The notes under the pieces: model-generated
Told to the model about the DNA's origin: nothing
The model's input: only the letters and a program-made list of their open reading frames with translations
The model's database searches: none
In this document: one piece after another, positions 46,336 through 55,374 of the stretch
Layout of the letters: the number at the start of each line of letters is the position of its first letter
Position numbering within the stretch: the first letter of the stretch is position 1
Source: Dysgonomonas sp. 521
GTDB taxonomy: Bacteria > Bacteroidota > Bacteroidia > Bacteroidales > Dysgonomonadaceae
Assembly (NCBI RefSeq): GCF_010501055.1
Contig: NZ_QVMO01000013.1
Span: 1-64,000, forward strand
DNA: 64,000 nt
Reading direction: 5' to 3'
Translations under genes and position numbers: made by a program

Positions 46336-48198
46336 ATGAAAAAGAATAAAATAAGAAAGGTAATTTCTGCACTGATTTTATCGGGGATATTGATTATATC
46401 CGGCTGTAGCGACAGCGTCTTGGATCGTCCCCAGTTAAATGATATGACTGATGCAAGTTATTGGACAACAGAAGAGAATGTTCGGATGTATGCCAATGAA
46501 TTTTATACCCAGTTCTTTGTAGGATATAGTTCGGGATGGGGTATTGATTATACACCTGTCAGAGGATTTATATTTAGTGATGATGTTGCTAAAAAGAATA
46601 AACAGACATTATTTGAAAATAGCGTGCCTACCACCAGAGGGAATATGATGGTGCTGCCCAACAGTACATCGGTTCCGGGTTGGCTGAGTACTTATGCAGG
46701 TCCCAACTGGTATTTCGGATGGATAAGAAAAGCAAACCTGATGCTTAATCGTCTTGACAACAATATGACCACCGTTCTTCCTACCGAATCCTTTAACCAT
46801 TGGACTGCCGTGGCACGTTTCTTCCGTGCATTGGATTATTGCCGTCTGGTTAGTGTTTTTGGCGATGTACCATATTACGACAGGGAACTAGCCACATCCG
46901 AAACAGAAGAACTCTATAAGGACAGGACTCCACGCAATCAGGTAATGGATGCCATTTATGACGATTTCAAATTTGTATTGGCTAATATCCGTACTAGCGA
47001 TGGCAACCAGTCTCTAAACAGAGATGCGGCCGCAGGATTTATATCCCGTTGGATGCTATTTGAAGGTACCTGGCAAAAATATCAGGCAGGAGACGAAACC
47101 AGAGCTAAAAAGTTCCTCGATTTTTCGATAGAAGCATCGGAGATAATTATGAACTCAGGCAAGTATGAGATTGAGACCGATACCCGTACCCTGTTTGGTT
47201 CAGATAACCTGGCAGGAAACAAGGAATGTATCATGTACAGGCATTATGATGCTTCTCAGAGTGTAACTCACCATATAGCCTCTTACTCTAACCTGACAGA
47301 AACTCCTGATACAGGCGCTAACTTAGATTTGGTTAAAGCATTTATTTGTAGTGACGGTAAAGTATGGCAGAATTCAAAATTAACTAATACAGATAAGTTT
47401 GATGTTGAAAACCTGATGAAAACCCGTGACCCTCGCTTCGAAGCTTCTTTCTGGGACAAGCCAAGATCTCAATCTCCTACATTACTTTATCCTGTTAAGT
47501 TTATTGATAGGGAGGGGCCTACAAACGCGGGAGGATCATATCCTTCAAGATATGCAAGTAATACAAATACGAACGATGCACCGGTTATACGCTTGGGCGA
47601 AATCCTGCTAAACTGGATTGAAGCAAAAGCAGAACTGGCTGCTATGGGTGGCGCTGCTGTTACCCAGTCCGATATAAATAAGACTATAAATGCACTTCGT
47701 GACAGGCCGTTAGCCGCTGAGGCTATAGATAAAGGCATTGTTAAAAGCGCTCACCTGAGCCTTACGTCATTACCTGTAGATCCTAAACGTGACGCGGATG
47801 TATCTGCGCTGATATGGGAAATCCGCCGCGAACGCCGTATGGAATTATTCTTTGAACATTCACGCCTGCTAGACCTGAAACGCTGGAAGAAGATTGATTA
47901 TATGAAAACATCGGCTAACAAGGACTTATATACCGGAGTATGGTGCGATTTACCGGCTGAATTACCGGAACTGGTAGCAGAAGGAATGAAGGATAAGACT
48001 CAGATAATGAAGGCTGACGGTACTGTAGTTGTTTTCAATGGAACAAATGCTGCCGATATGATTGGATATTATCTTCCTGAAGGTGTAAGTGGAAGGGATG
48101 ATTTCACAGACCGTGTTTATCTGGCGCCTATCGGAAAAGATCAGATCGACTTGTACGAAAGCCAGGGCTTTAAGCTGACTCAGACAACAGGTTGGTAA
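46336..48198 (+). CDS. SusD/RagB-family surface lipoprotein
   Basis: A 620-residue lipoprotein from the ATG at 46336 (an upstream TTG adds three residues). Lipobox IISGC with SDSVLDRP after the Cys is typical SusD. SusD features: YWTTEENVRMYANEFYTQFF near the N-terminus, WTAVARFFRALDYCRLVSVF, FISRWMLFEGTW, RLGEILLNWIEAKAEL and WEIRRERRMELFFEHSRLLD near the C-terminus. It caps the SusC barrel and binds substrate at the cell surface. A strong terminator follows at 48265-48305. Confidence 0.95.
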   Translation: MKKNKIRKVISALILSGILIISGCSDSVLDRPQLNDMTDASYWTTEENVRMYANEFYTQFFVGYSSGWGIDYTPVRGFIFSDDVAKKNKQTLFENSVPTTRGNMMVLPNSTSVPGWLSTYAGPNWYFGWIRKANLMLNRLDNNMTTVLPTESFNHWTAVARFFRALDYCRLVSVFGDVPYYDRELATSETEELYKDRTPRNQVMDAIYDDFKFVLANIRTSDGNQSLNRDAAAGFISRWMLFEGTWQKYQAGDETRAKKFLDFSIEASEIIMNSGKYEIETDTRTLFGSDNLAGNKECIMYRHYDASQSVTHHIASYSNLTETPDTGANLDLVKAFICSDGKVWQNSKLTNTDKFDVENLMKTRDPRFEASFWDKPRSQSPTLLYPVKFIDREGPTNAGGSYPSRYASNTNTNDAPVIRLGEILLNWIEAKAELAAMGGAAVTQSDINKTINALRDRPLAAEAIDKGIVKSAHLSLTSLPVDPKRDADVSALIWEIRRERRMELFFEHSRLLDLKRWKKIDYMKTSANKDLYTGVWCDLPAELPELVAEGMKDKTQIMKADGTVVVFNGTNAADMIGYYLPEGVSGRDDFTDRVYLAPIGKDQIDLYESQGFKLTQTTGW

Positions 48199-48264
48199 TA
48201 ATGTAACGAGGTGAAGAAAATAGGTTCTACATTCTTCATATAAAATTAGGCTTTAGATTTTTTG

Positions 48265-48305
48265 ATAAAAGGAGACATCATAATGTTTAAGTTGTCTCCT
48301 TTTAT
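48265..48305 (+). terminator. rho-independent terminator after SusD
   Basis: ATAAAAGGAGACA (48265-48277) and TGTCTCCTTTTAT (48293-48305) form a perfect 13-bp stem with a 15-base loop, followed by T-rich sequence. It separates SusC/SusD from the ROK-kinase gene set. Confidence 0.85.
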
Positions 48306-48355
48306 TTCTAAGATTGTAATATCCCGGTTATACCAAACCCAAAATAGTAGAAAAT

Positions 48356-49300
48356 ATGTCAGTGATAGGAATTGACTTGGGAGGTACAAAAATTACAGGA
48401 GCTCTCTTCGACCCTCAGGGAAATGTGCTCCAAAAAACAGCATCCTTGTTAGAACATCGGCAAGGAAAAGAAGTCGGACTTCTTATTACAGAAACAATAG
48501 ATAATCTCATTAGCGATTGTCGAACAGATGTAAATGCCATTGGAATCTGTATACCCGGAATAGCGAACAGCCAGACCGGAAAAGTATGGGCTCCGAATAT
48601 CAAAGGGTGGGAAGACTATCCTTTACAACAAGAACTCGAAAATCATTATCACCATATAAAAATAAATATAGCAAGTGACAGGACATGCTATATATTGGGC
48701 GAAACATGGAAAGGCGCTGCCATAGGTTGTAGCAATGCCCTGTTTATCGCAGTAGGGACAGGTATAGGTGTCGGCATACTGATTGACGGACACATACTGC
48801 ATGGACATGGAGATATCGTAGGCGCGGCGGGTTGGCTGGCCTTAAATAGTACATATCAGGATGAATACAAGGCTTACGGTTGCTTCGAAAGCCACGCCTC
48901 AGGCAATGGAATAGCCAGGCAGGCTAAAAAGATATTGGAAGAAGGTCGTCTTTTCAAAGATAGCGTCCTTTGTAAGAAAGAGATAGAATCTGTTACTACC
49001 CAGGATATATTCAGAGCCTGCGAAGAAAATGACCCGTTGGCAAAACATGTCCTCTACAAGGCGGTAGAATTATGGGGGATGGCTTCCGCAAATCTGGTAA
49101 GCCTGCTGAACCCTGAAAAGATCGTATGGGGTGGCGGCGTTTTTGGCCCTGCTACGCAATTCTTAGACCATATATACGATGAAGCCTGCAGGTGGGCGCA
49201 ACCCATAAGCATAAAACAGGTAAAATTTGAAAAATCCCAACTATGTGGCGATGCCGGGCTGTATGGCGCAGGTCATTTGGCTCTCCGCTCACTCAAATAA
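48356..49300 (+). CDS. ROK-family sugar kinase lacking the canonical zinc cluster
   Basis: A 314-residue cytoplasmic ROK kinase. ATP loops: GIDLGGTKITGALFDPQGN and IAVGTGIGVGILIDG; glucokinase-like substrate region WAPNIKGWEDYPL. The usual ROK zinc motif CxCGxxGCxE is reduced to YKAYGCFESHASG, with one Cys, so zinc is probably not bound as in typical members. No HTH is present, so it is an enzyme rather than a repressor. It is 9 bp before an MFS permease gene, and a SIS gene follows. The three could import, phosphorylate and isomerise a sugar such as GlcNAc or a neutral product of cell-wall breakdown. Confidence 0.9.
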   Translation: MSVIGIDLGGTKITGALFDPQGNVLQKTASLLEHRQGKEVGLLITETIDNLISDCRTDVNAIGICIPGIANSQTGKVWAPNIKGWEDYPLQQELENHYHHIKINIASDRTCYILGETWKGAAIGCSNALFIAVGTGIGVGILIDGHILHGHGDIVGAAGWLALNSTYQDEYKAYGCFESHASGNGIARQAKKILEEGRLFKDSVLCKKEIESVTTQDIFRACEENDPLAKHVLYKAVELWGMASANLVSLLNPEKIVWGGGVFGPATQFLDHIYDEACRWAQPISIKQVKFEKSQLCGDAGLYGAGHLALRSLK

Positions 49301-49309
49301 GGATACCTT

Positions 49310-50467
49310 ATGTATAAAAAAAATCTTGTCTATATAGCTGCTTGCATCGGAATGGCTTTTTTCGGGGTCGCGTTCATTGTAATGGGCTCAGTATTGCCTT
49401 CGTTGACTGTCAAGTATAACCTCGATGCCGTAGGAGCCTCCTCTTTGGTTACTTTCCTGCCTATCGGGGTATTGCTGGGTTCGCTTATATTCGGGCCGGT
49501 AGTAGACAGGTTCGGCTACAAAATGCTGCTGATAGTCAGCACAGTCTTCACATTATTAGGACTGGAAGGCTTATCATTCTTCGATAATATGAATGTTCTC
49601 CGTTTCTGTATTTTCCTGATCGGGCTAGGCGGAGGCATGCTGAACGGGTCTACAAATGCCTTGGTGTCCGATATTTCGGATGATAAGGACAGGAGTTCGA
49701 AACTCAGTATATTGGGTGTCTTTTATGGAATCGGGGCATTAGGTGTACCTTTTCTTCTGGGTATGCTGTCCAAAATTTACACCTATGAAATAATCCTTCA
49801 ATGGACAGGTGGCTTTATGCTGCTTTGTGCCCTTTACTTTATTACCATAAAATTCCCGGAACCGAAGGTTAAGCAGGGCTTCCCGATAAAGAAAGCATTC
49901 GGATTGATAAAAGAACCATTATTATTGGTAATGAGTTTTTTCCTGTTTTTCCAAAGTGGTATGGAAGGGCTTTTTAATAATTGGACGACAAGCTATTTGA
50001 AAGGCACAACGCCTATCGAAGAAGGGAATATAATCCTTACCCTTACTTTCTTTGTGCTGGGAATGACCGTTGCCCGGTTGGCCTTAAGCTACTTGCTGCA
50101 GGTAGTGAAGCATTTCAGGATACTTATAGGCGGTATCACAATAGCTATGATAGGGATCGTTATGCTTCATTATTCCTCAGAATTCCATATTGCCGCGGTT
50201 AGTTTATTCTTAGCGGGTTTTGGCTTGGCGGCGGGTTTCCCTGTTGTTGTCGGGCTTATCGGCTCGGTTTACAAAGAAGCTACCGGAACAGCTATCGGGT
50301 TGGCTCTGTTCATCGCCCTGAGTGGAAATTCTATACTTAATTACATCATGGGACATATCTCAAAAACCTTTGATATATCATCATTCCCTGTATTCTTAGC
50401 CATACTATTGGCTCTACAAGGAATTATCGTATTAATGAATTCAAAAACAATAAATTATAAATCTTAA
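49310..50467 (+). CDS. MFS sugar permease
   Basis: A 385-residue transporter with twelve hydrophobic segments. MFS motif A appears in the first half (SLIFGPVVDRFGYK, loop 2-3) and DISDDKDRSSKLSILGVFYG follows segment 4. The overall pattern resembles the FucP/GlcNAc-transporter (NagP-like) side of MFS. It is cotranscribed with the ROK kinase (9 bp gap) and the SIS gene (15 bp gap). Substrate not shown by the sequence. Confidence 0.88.
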   Translation: MYKKNLVYIAACIGMAFFGVAFIVMGSVLPSLTVKYNLDAVGASSLVTFLPIGVLLGSLIFGPVVDRFGYKMLLIVSTVFTLLGLEGLSFFDNMNVLRFCIFLIGLGGGMLNGSTNALVSDISDDKDRSSKLSILGVFYGIGALGVPFLLGMLSKIYTYEIILQWTGGFMLLCALYFITIKFPEPKVKQGFPIKKAFGLIKEPLLLVMSFFLFFQSGMEGLFNNWTTSYLKGTTPIEEGNIILTLTFFVLGMTVARLALSYLLQVVKHFRILIGGITIAMIGIVMLHYSSEFHIAAVSLFLAGFGLAAGFPVVVGLIGSVYKEATGTAIGLALFIALSGNSILNYIMGHISKTFDISSFPVFLAILLALQGIIVLMNSKTINYKS

Positions 50468-50482
50468 AAACGAAGAACAATT

Positions 50483-51244
50483 ATGTTAGCATTAGAATGG
50501 TTGGCAAATGCCCGTGGCATTATGCAAAAGATCGAAGACACACAGTTAGAAAATATAAAGAAGGCAGCCGCGATTATGGCGGACAGTATCGGTTCCAATC
50601 ATTGGGTACATACTTTCGGATGTGGCCATGCTACTATTCCTGTTGAGGAGATGTATCCGCGTATCGGCGGTTTTGTCGGATTCCACCCGATGGTGGAGCT
50701 TCCGATGACGTTCTTTACCGGTATCACAGGACAGATGGGAATCCATCAGTTTTTATTCCTTGAGCGCGCCGAAGGATACGGCAACGCGATAATGAAAGCA
50801 TATAACTTCAACGATAAGGATTGTATCTGGATTTTCTCCCATACGGGAATCAATAATGTGAATATTGATGTTGCCCTGCGTGCTAAAGAGCTGGGGATGA
50901 AGGTTATCGTATACGGTTCTGCGGCCGAAGCAAAAGGGAAGACCACCCGCCATCCGAGCGGTAAAACATTATTCGAAATTGCCGATGTCGTTGTAGACTC
51001 ATGCGTGCCTGTAGTTGACGCGTCTGTTCCGTTGAAAAACCATCAGGACAAGATCGGCCCTGTATCTACACTCGGATTCGTTACACTGGTATGGATGACT
51101 ATTACCACTGTGGCTGAGATATTAGCCGACAGGGGTGTTAAACTGTACATCCATCCGTCCCATAATGTGCCGGGCGATACTACCGCGCACGAACGTCTCG
51201 ACGCATGTCTGGCTGAATATAAAAAACGTGTATCTACAATCTAA
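50483..51244 (+). CDS. SIS-domain sugar isomerase-like protein
   Basis: A 253-residue cytoplasmic protein with one SIS domain. The phosphosugar loops read HTFGCGHATIPVEEMYPRIG and WIFSHTGINNVNIDVALRAK; the closing helix carries HNVPGDTTAHERLDACLAEY. It belongs to the sugar isomerase domain (UPF0309-like) group of uncertain substrate. Together with the ROK kinase and permease it suggests a phosphosugar aldose-ketose step. It is distinct from MurQ, with no etherase Glu motif. Confidence 0.85.
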   Translation: MLALEWLANARGIMQKIEDTQLENIKKAAAIMADSIGSNHWVHTFGCGHATIPVEEMYPRIGGFVGFHPMVELPMTFFTGITGQMGIHQFLFLERAEGYGNAIMKAYNFNDKDCIWIFSHTGINNVNIDVALRAKELGMKVIVYGSAAEAKGKTTRHPSGKTLFEIADVVVDSCVPVVDASVPLKNHQDKIGPVSTLGFVTLVWMTITTVAEILADRGVKLYIHPSHNVPGDTTAHERLDACLAEYKKRVSTI

Positions 51245-51280
51245 GTAAGTGATAGAAAGTATTTATTGCAACATAATACT

Positions 51281-51372
51281 CGTTCTTGTCATGCTGACGA
51301 CAGGAAGCATCTCTTGCCTATTTTGCTTTTGAGAAACGAGATCCTTCGTACCTCAGGATGACAAAGAGAATG
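51281..51372. repeat. inverted repeat F, copy 1
   Basis: CGTTCTTGTCATGCTGAC at the left pairs with TCAGGATGACAAAGAGAATG at the right, with AAGCATCTC and GAGATCCTT inside. Similar sequence (GTCATCCTGACCGAAGG ... GAGCATGACAAAGAG) occurs at 52301-52380. No coding capacity. Confidence 0.6.
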
Positions 51373-51475
51373 TTACATTAATTATTATAGATTACTTATT
51401 TATACAAAAAATATGTATTGTGTTGATTTTTATTATTTTGAAATCTTGAAACTTGAAATGTAAATTATATAAGCG

Positions 51476-52240
51476 ATGGCAGACAATAAAGAACATATCG
51501 ACCTCTCTATCGAGACTTATGGCAACATAAAGGATATATCTTATTCTTTTGCTGTACTGCCCTGGGGTGCAACCGAACCGCATAATTACCATCTGCCATA
51601 CCTTACCGATTGTTATCTGGCACATGATATTGCTGTGGATGCTACCGCAAAAGCATGGGATAAATTTGGCGCTAAAGGAATGGTTTTACCCCCCATTCCT
51701 TTAGGTGCCCAAAATCCGGGACAGCGCGAACAGCCTTTTTGCCTGCATGCCCGATACGAAACCCAGAAATGCGTTTTAACGGATATAGTTGAGTCCTTAA
51801 ACTATCAGGGCATTCATATACTGGTAATAATGAACGGGCACGGGGGAAACAGCTTCAAACAGATGATCCGGGATTTGGCGGTTGATTACCCGCAAATGAC
51901 TATCGCTAGTTGCGATTGGTTTACGGTAGAGCCACAGGATGGCTATTTTGAAAATAAGGATGACCATGCCGGAGAAATGGAAACGTCTGTAATGATGCAT
52001 TACCACCCCGGACTGGTAAACCTTGCAATGGCGGGGGATGGCGAGAGCAAACCGTTTAACATCGATTCGTTGAATGCAAAGGTTGCGTGGATACCCCGTA
52101 ACTGGAGTAAAGTATCTGTTGATACGGGTATAGGGAATCCGAAAAAATCTTCGGCGGAAAAAGGAAAGCGTTTTGCTGATGTAGTTACCGATAAAATTGC
52201 TAAATTGTTTGACGAATTGGTCAATAAAAGTATTTATTGA
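51476..52240 (+). CDS. creatininase-family amidohydrolase
   Basis: A 254-residue cytoplasmic protein. Metal-binding motifs of the creatininase/ArfB/MftE family: LPWGATEPHNYHLPYLTDCY (Glu and His; Asp in TDC), IMNGHGGNSFKQM and DDHAGEMETSVMM. Members hydrolyse amide or lactam bonds with two metals. It stands alone between two copies of repeat F. In a peptidoglycan-salvage setting a lactam or peptide-amide substrate is possible; this is position-based inference. Confidence 0.88.
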   Translation: MADNKEHIDLSIETYGNIKDISYSFAVLPWGATEPHNYHLPYLTDCYLAHDIAVDATAKAWDKFGAKGMVLPPIPLGAQNPGQREQPFCLHARYETQKCVLTDIVESLNYQGIHILVIMNGHGGNSFKQMIRDLAVDYPQMTIASCDWFTVEPQDGYFENKDDHAGEMETSVMMHYHPGLVNLAMAGDGESKPFNIDSLNAKVAWIPRNWSKVSVDTGIGNPKKSSAEKGKRFADVVTDKIAKLFDELVNKSIY

Positions 52241-52300
52241 AAAAAATAATTAATGGTGGGTGTCGTCTTTTTTACATACACATTGTTTCTGCGACTGTTG

Positions 52301-52380
52301 GTTGTCATCCTGACCGAAGGGAGGATTTCGTCCCTGATTAAGGGTCGGGATGCTTCGTTGCTCTGAGCATGACAAAGAGG
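52301..52380. repeat. inverted repeat F, copy 2
   Basis: GTTGTCATCCTGACCGAAGG at the left and GCTCTGAGCATGACAAAGAG at the right form an imperfect inverted repeat. It is related to 51281-51372 and, with it, flanks the creatininase gene. Confidence 0.6.
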
Positions 52381-52425
52381 AGATATGGCATCATTCTTTG
52401 AAAAAAACTTAATACCTGATAAAAC

Positions 52426-54285
52426 ATGAAACAACGTTATATACTCACTTCTCTGGTTGCTTTAGCGATGGCTCTCTCATCATACGGGCAATCTTCGTGG
52501 GTCAGAATAAATCAACTGGGATATTTACCGAAGAGCATTAAGGTTGCGGTGCTAATCTCAGCCGAAGAAATCACGTCCGACATCTCTTTTCGTGGAAGTA
52601 ACGGGCAACCGCCTGTTTTGCCTGCGTCTCAGTATGGAACGCCCATTTTTTCTCTTATCGATGCCAAAACAGGGAAGACAGTATTCAGCGGACAGGGAAA
52701 AATTGCAGATGCTGCTTATTGGGGACTGAAATCGGCTTTCCGCCTCGACTTTTCGTCTGTTCAGGCAGAGGGCGATTATTATATCGAGGTCGCAGGGGTG
52801 AAATCTCCTCAGTTTAAGATCGGAGCAGATATTTACGAAGGATCTGTTGATTTTATGCTCAATTATATGCGCCGTCAGCGTTGCGGACAGAATAATTTTT
52901 TAGGCACTGTTTGTCATCAGCATGATGGTTATATCGTAGAACATCCCACCCGCACAGGCGAACGTATTGATGTTCGCGGAGGTTGGCACGATGCTGACGA
53001 TAAATTGCAATATGTAACCACCACCGCAAGCGCTGTCTATCACATGATGTTGACCTACTATCAGGCAAAAGATAAATCAATCTTCAAAGACAATTACCGT
53101 GCCGATGCCAGCCCGGGCAGTAACGGCATTCCCGATATATTAGACGAAATCCGTTGGGGGCTCGACTGGTTATCCAGAATGAATCCTGCGCCTAAAGAAA
53201 TGTACAACCAGATAGCCGATGACCGCGACCATGCAGGTTATGGCCTGCCACAAGACGACAATGTAGACTATGGCTGGGGACCCGGTAAGGGACGGCCGGT
53301 TTATTTCATTACCGGAGAACCTCAGGACCTGCCCAATCCCCGAAACGGAGAGATTCAACTGAACCGTACCACCGGAGTGGCTTCCACAGCGGGTAAGTTT
53401 GCCTCTTGTTTTGCGCTGGGCGCCGAACTGTTCAGGAATGTAGACCCTGCTTTTGCTAAAGTACTGTCTGATAAGGCAGAGCCTGCCTATGAATTTGCCC
53501 TTGAGAAGCCCGGAAATACCCAAACCGTATGTGTGGTTTCTCCATATTTTTACGAAGAAGACAACTATGTGGATGATATAGAGTTGGCGGCTGCTACATT
53601 CTATACCCTTACCAAAGATCCGAAATGGCGCGCCGAAGGCAATTACTGGGGACAGTTAGAACCTGTTAATCCATTGTGGGCATTCGGTTTTGCACGGCAT
53701 TACCAGTTCTATCCATTTGTTAACCAAGGGCATCACCTGATGGCAAAATCCGAAGATGCGGTAACACGTAAAAAATTTACCGACTTTATGCGTCAGGGAT
53801 TACAAACCATTCGCAACCGTGCAGCAAATGAACCGTTTATGAACGGTGTGCCTTATATCTGGTGTGCAAACTTCGCCGTTATTGGCGCTGCTTCTTATGC
53901 TCACCAGTACAAAGATATTTCGGGAGACAGTTCTTTTGAAGAAATGGAAGCTGCCCTGCGTGACTGGATTCTGGGTTGTAACCCTTGGGGATACTCGTTT
54001 ATCGGAGGCTTCCCCAAAGGAGCTGTTTCTTCCAGAATGGACGATACCCGTTTGGGCGGATTGGTTGACGGGCCTATCGATGAAGGTTGGCATGATACGT
54101 TTTTGGGTGTTCCAAAGGTGAGCCGCGATAAAGATCCTTTAGCTGCTTTTCAGAATGGCCCCGCTGTATTCCATGAACATTCATACGGCACCAATGAGCC
54201 TGTAATTGACGGGACTTGTTATATGATGTATCACTTGTCCATGATGGAACAACTGGGAAAAGAACAAGCTGAAAAAAAAAAGTAA
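52426..54285 (+). CDS. GH9 family glycoside hydrolase with Ig-like N-domain; N-terminal part of a GH9-CE4 fusion
   Basis: A 619-residue exported enzyme. Signal peptide 1-22 (ends SSYGQS), CelD-type Ig-like domain (about 25-135, WVRINQLGYLPKS) and a GH9 (alpha/alpha)6 catalytic domain (about 140-605). The catalytic base region reads RGGWHDADDKLQY (Asp189, Asp192), and the acid is Glu591 in GTNEPVIDG. The usual NEVAIDWNA of cellulases is altered, so the substrate may not be cellulose. The frame ends QAEKKK and stop, right after ten A residues. Bases just beyond the stop continue in the -1 frame as a polysaccharide deacetylase with no start codon of its own, so the two are probably one protein (see 54276-54317). 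Confidence 0.9.
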   Translation: MKQRYILTSLVALAMALSSYGQSSWVRINQLGYLPKSIKVAVLISAEEITSDISFRGSNGQPPVLPASQYGTPIFSLIDAKTGKTVFSGQGKIADAAYWGLKSAFRLDFSSVQAEGDYYIEVAGVKSPQFKIGADIYEGSVDFMLNYMRRQRCGQNNFLGTVCHQHDGYIVEHPTRTGERIDVRGGWHDADDKLQYVTTTASAVYHMMLTYYQAKDKSIFKDNYRADASPGSNGIPDILDEIRWGLDWLSRMNPAPKEMYNQIADDRDHAGYGLPQDDNVDYGWGPGKGRPVYFITGEPQDLPNPRNGEIQLNRTTGVASTAGKFASCFALGAELFRNVDPAFAKVLSDKAEPAYEFALEKPGNTQTVCVVSPYFYEEDNYVDDIELAAATFYTLTKDPKWRAEGNYWGQLEPVNPLWAFGFARHYQFYPFVNQGHHLMAKSEDAVTRKKFTDFMRQGLQTIRNRAANEPFMNGVPYIWCANFAVIGAASYAHQYKDISGDSSFEEMEAALRDWILGCNPWGYSFIGGFPKGAVSSRMDDTRLGGLVDGPIDEGWHDTFLGVPKVSRDKDPLAAFQNGPAVFHEHSYGTNEPVIDGTCYMMYHLSMMEQLGKEQAEKKK

Positions 54286-54317
54286 ATAGCGTTACCGACA
54301 GTCAGGGCGCTACTGTC
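54276..54317 (+). promoter_or_regulatory. candidate -1 frameshift site joining GH9 and CE4 frames
   Basis: In the GH9 frame the heptamer A AAA AAG (54276-54282) sits directly before TAA. It is the dnaX-type slippery sequence, inside a run of ten A (54272-54281). Downstream, GACAGT (54297-54302) pairs with ACTGTC (54312-54317); an alternative pairing is TAGCG (54287) with CGCTA (54308). A -1 shift opens the deacetylase frame. Polymerase slippage on the A run would have the same effect. Confidence 0.55.
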
Positions 54318-54968
54318 AGGCTGAATACCGATAAGAAAGTAATCCACCTGATATTCTCCGCTGACTCTGTATTCGAAGGAGCGCCTTCGATACTGAAAAC
54401 GTTGGATAAAAATAAGATCAAAGCCTCGTTCTTCCTCACGGGAAACTGTTTGCGGATGAAAGAGCATGAGCCTGTTATCAAAGAGATTATCCGCAAGGGG
54501 CACTATGTAGGAGGTCACTCCGATAAGCATTTGCTGTATGCTCCGTGGGGCAACAGGCAGCAATCATTGGTAAGCGCTGATAGCCTGATTAATGATTTAC
54601 GGCAAAATATGGCTGAATTGGCAAAATTTGGAATAGATATTTCTAAGGTGCATTACTACCTGCCCCCATACGAATGGTATAATCTGAGCAATGTGGGGTT
54701 GGTTGAAGCTCAGGGGCAGGTAGTAATCAACTTTACGTCAGGCCTGCGCACGGCTGCCGATTATACGACGCCCGATATGAAAAATTATATGTCGTCGCAG
54801 CAATTGATAGACCAATTGTTTACTTTTGAAAAAGAAAATGGGTTAAACGGGGGTATCATTCTCATTCATCCCGGAACACACCCAACCCGTACGGATAAAT
54901 TATATTTAAGACTGGATGAAATAATAAAAGAACTGAAAAAGAAGGGTTATTCATTCGACCGTTTGTAA
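54282..54968 (+). CDS. CE4 polysaccharide deacetylase domain, read in -1 frame after GH9
   Basis: An in-frame stretch of 228 codons plus stop. It contains the full CE4 fold: VIHLIFSADSVFEGAPSILK (motif 1, modified), KASFFLTGNCLR, GGHSDKHLLY (metal motif HSxxH), YYLPPYEWYN (motif 3) and GGIILIHPGTHP (motif 5). Homology starts well before the first possible TTG start (54402), and no ATG, GTG or TTG exists in this frame after the TGA at 54270, so it cannot be translated as a normal separate gene. It is best read as the C-terminal half of an 847-residue GH9-CE4 protein. Alternatively it is a pseudogene part after an indel in the A run. CE4 enzymes remove N- or O-acetyl groups from GlcNAc or MurNAc polymers. 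Confidence 0.75.
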   Translation, partial: VNSVTDSQGATVRLNTDKKVIHLIFSADSVFEGAPSILKTLDKNKIKASFFLTGNCLRMKEHEPVIKEIIRKGHYVGGHSDKHLLYAPWGNRQQSLVSADSLINDLRQNMAELAKFGIDISKVHYYLPPYEWYNLSNVGLVEAQGQVVINFTSGLRTAADYTTPDMKNYMSSQQLIDQLFTFEKENGLNGGIILIHPGTHPTRTDKLYLRLDEIIKELKKKGYSFDRL

Positions 54969-54985
54969 ATAATGAAAAATATTTA

Positions 54986-55370
54986 GAGTTTGTTTAAATT
55001 TTATAGCAAATCTCTAAGTACATGACAAAATTTTATATCCTGCTGTAGGGGCATCCCCTTGTGGGTGCCCGTAAACGATGACAAGCGGGCAGGACAAGCC
55101 ACTGCCTCTACATCGTCTCCAAATCGTGTTTGAATAATTTTTGTCATGTACTGTGAGCAAATCTTTTTTATAGCTATTTTTAGATGGATTTTATCATTTT
55201 TGCCAGCCGAACCAACGGTCAGCGGAGCTAATTAGCGGGCTAAACCAAGAGTAAAAAGGGAATTGAAAATCGGCGGAGCCAAAAATACGGTAAAAAGAGC
55301 ATAAAAAAATTGCTAAGAACTATTGACCAGAACCTGTAATAAAAATTTTCGCTAAAATTTAAACAGGCTC
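54986..55370. mobile_element. short inverted-repeat element A, copy 2, interrupted by element B
   Basis: Ends GAGTTTGTTTAAATTTTA and TAAAATTTAAACAGGCTC are inverted repeats of the A type. The interior carries CGAACCAACGGTCAGCGGAG as in copy 1. The copy is longer because element B (55014-55155) sits inside it. No coding capacity. Confidence 0.7.
55014..55155. mobile_element. 142-bp inverted-repeat element B nested in A, with 9-bp target duplication
   Basis: Ends are AGTACATGACAAAA and TTTTGTCATGTACT plus three less conserved outer bases. AGCAAATCT is duplicated on each side (55005-55013 and 55156-55164), the mark of transposition with a 9-bp staggered cut. The interior contains GTAGGGGCATCCCCTTG and other palindromes. 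A matching end is at 78-92. Confidence 0.8.
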
Positions 55371-55374
55371 TTAT

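Noticed and set aside
54287..54317. An H-type pseudoknot after the A AAA AAG site
   Set aside because: The two stems overlap at base 54312 and leave no loop to span the first stem, so only alternative simple hairpins are supported.
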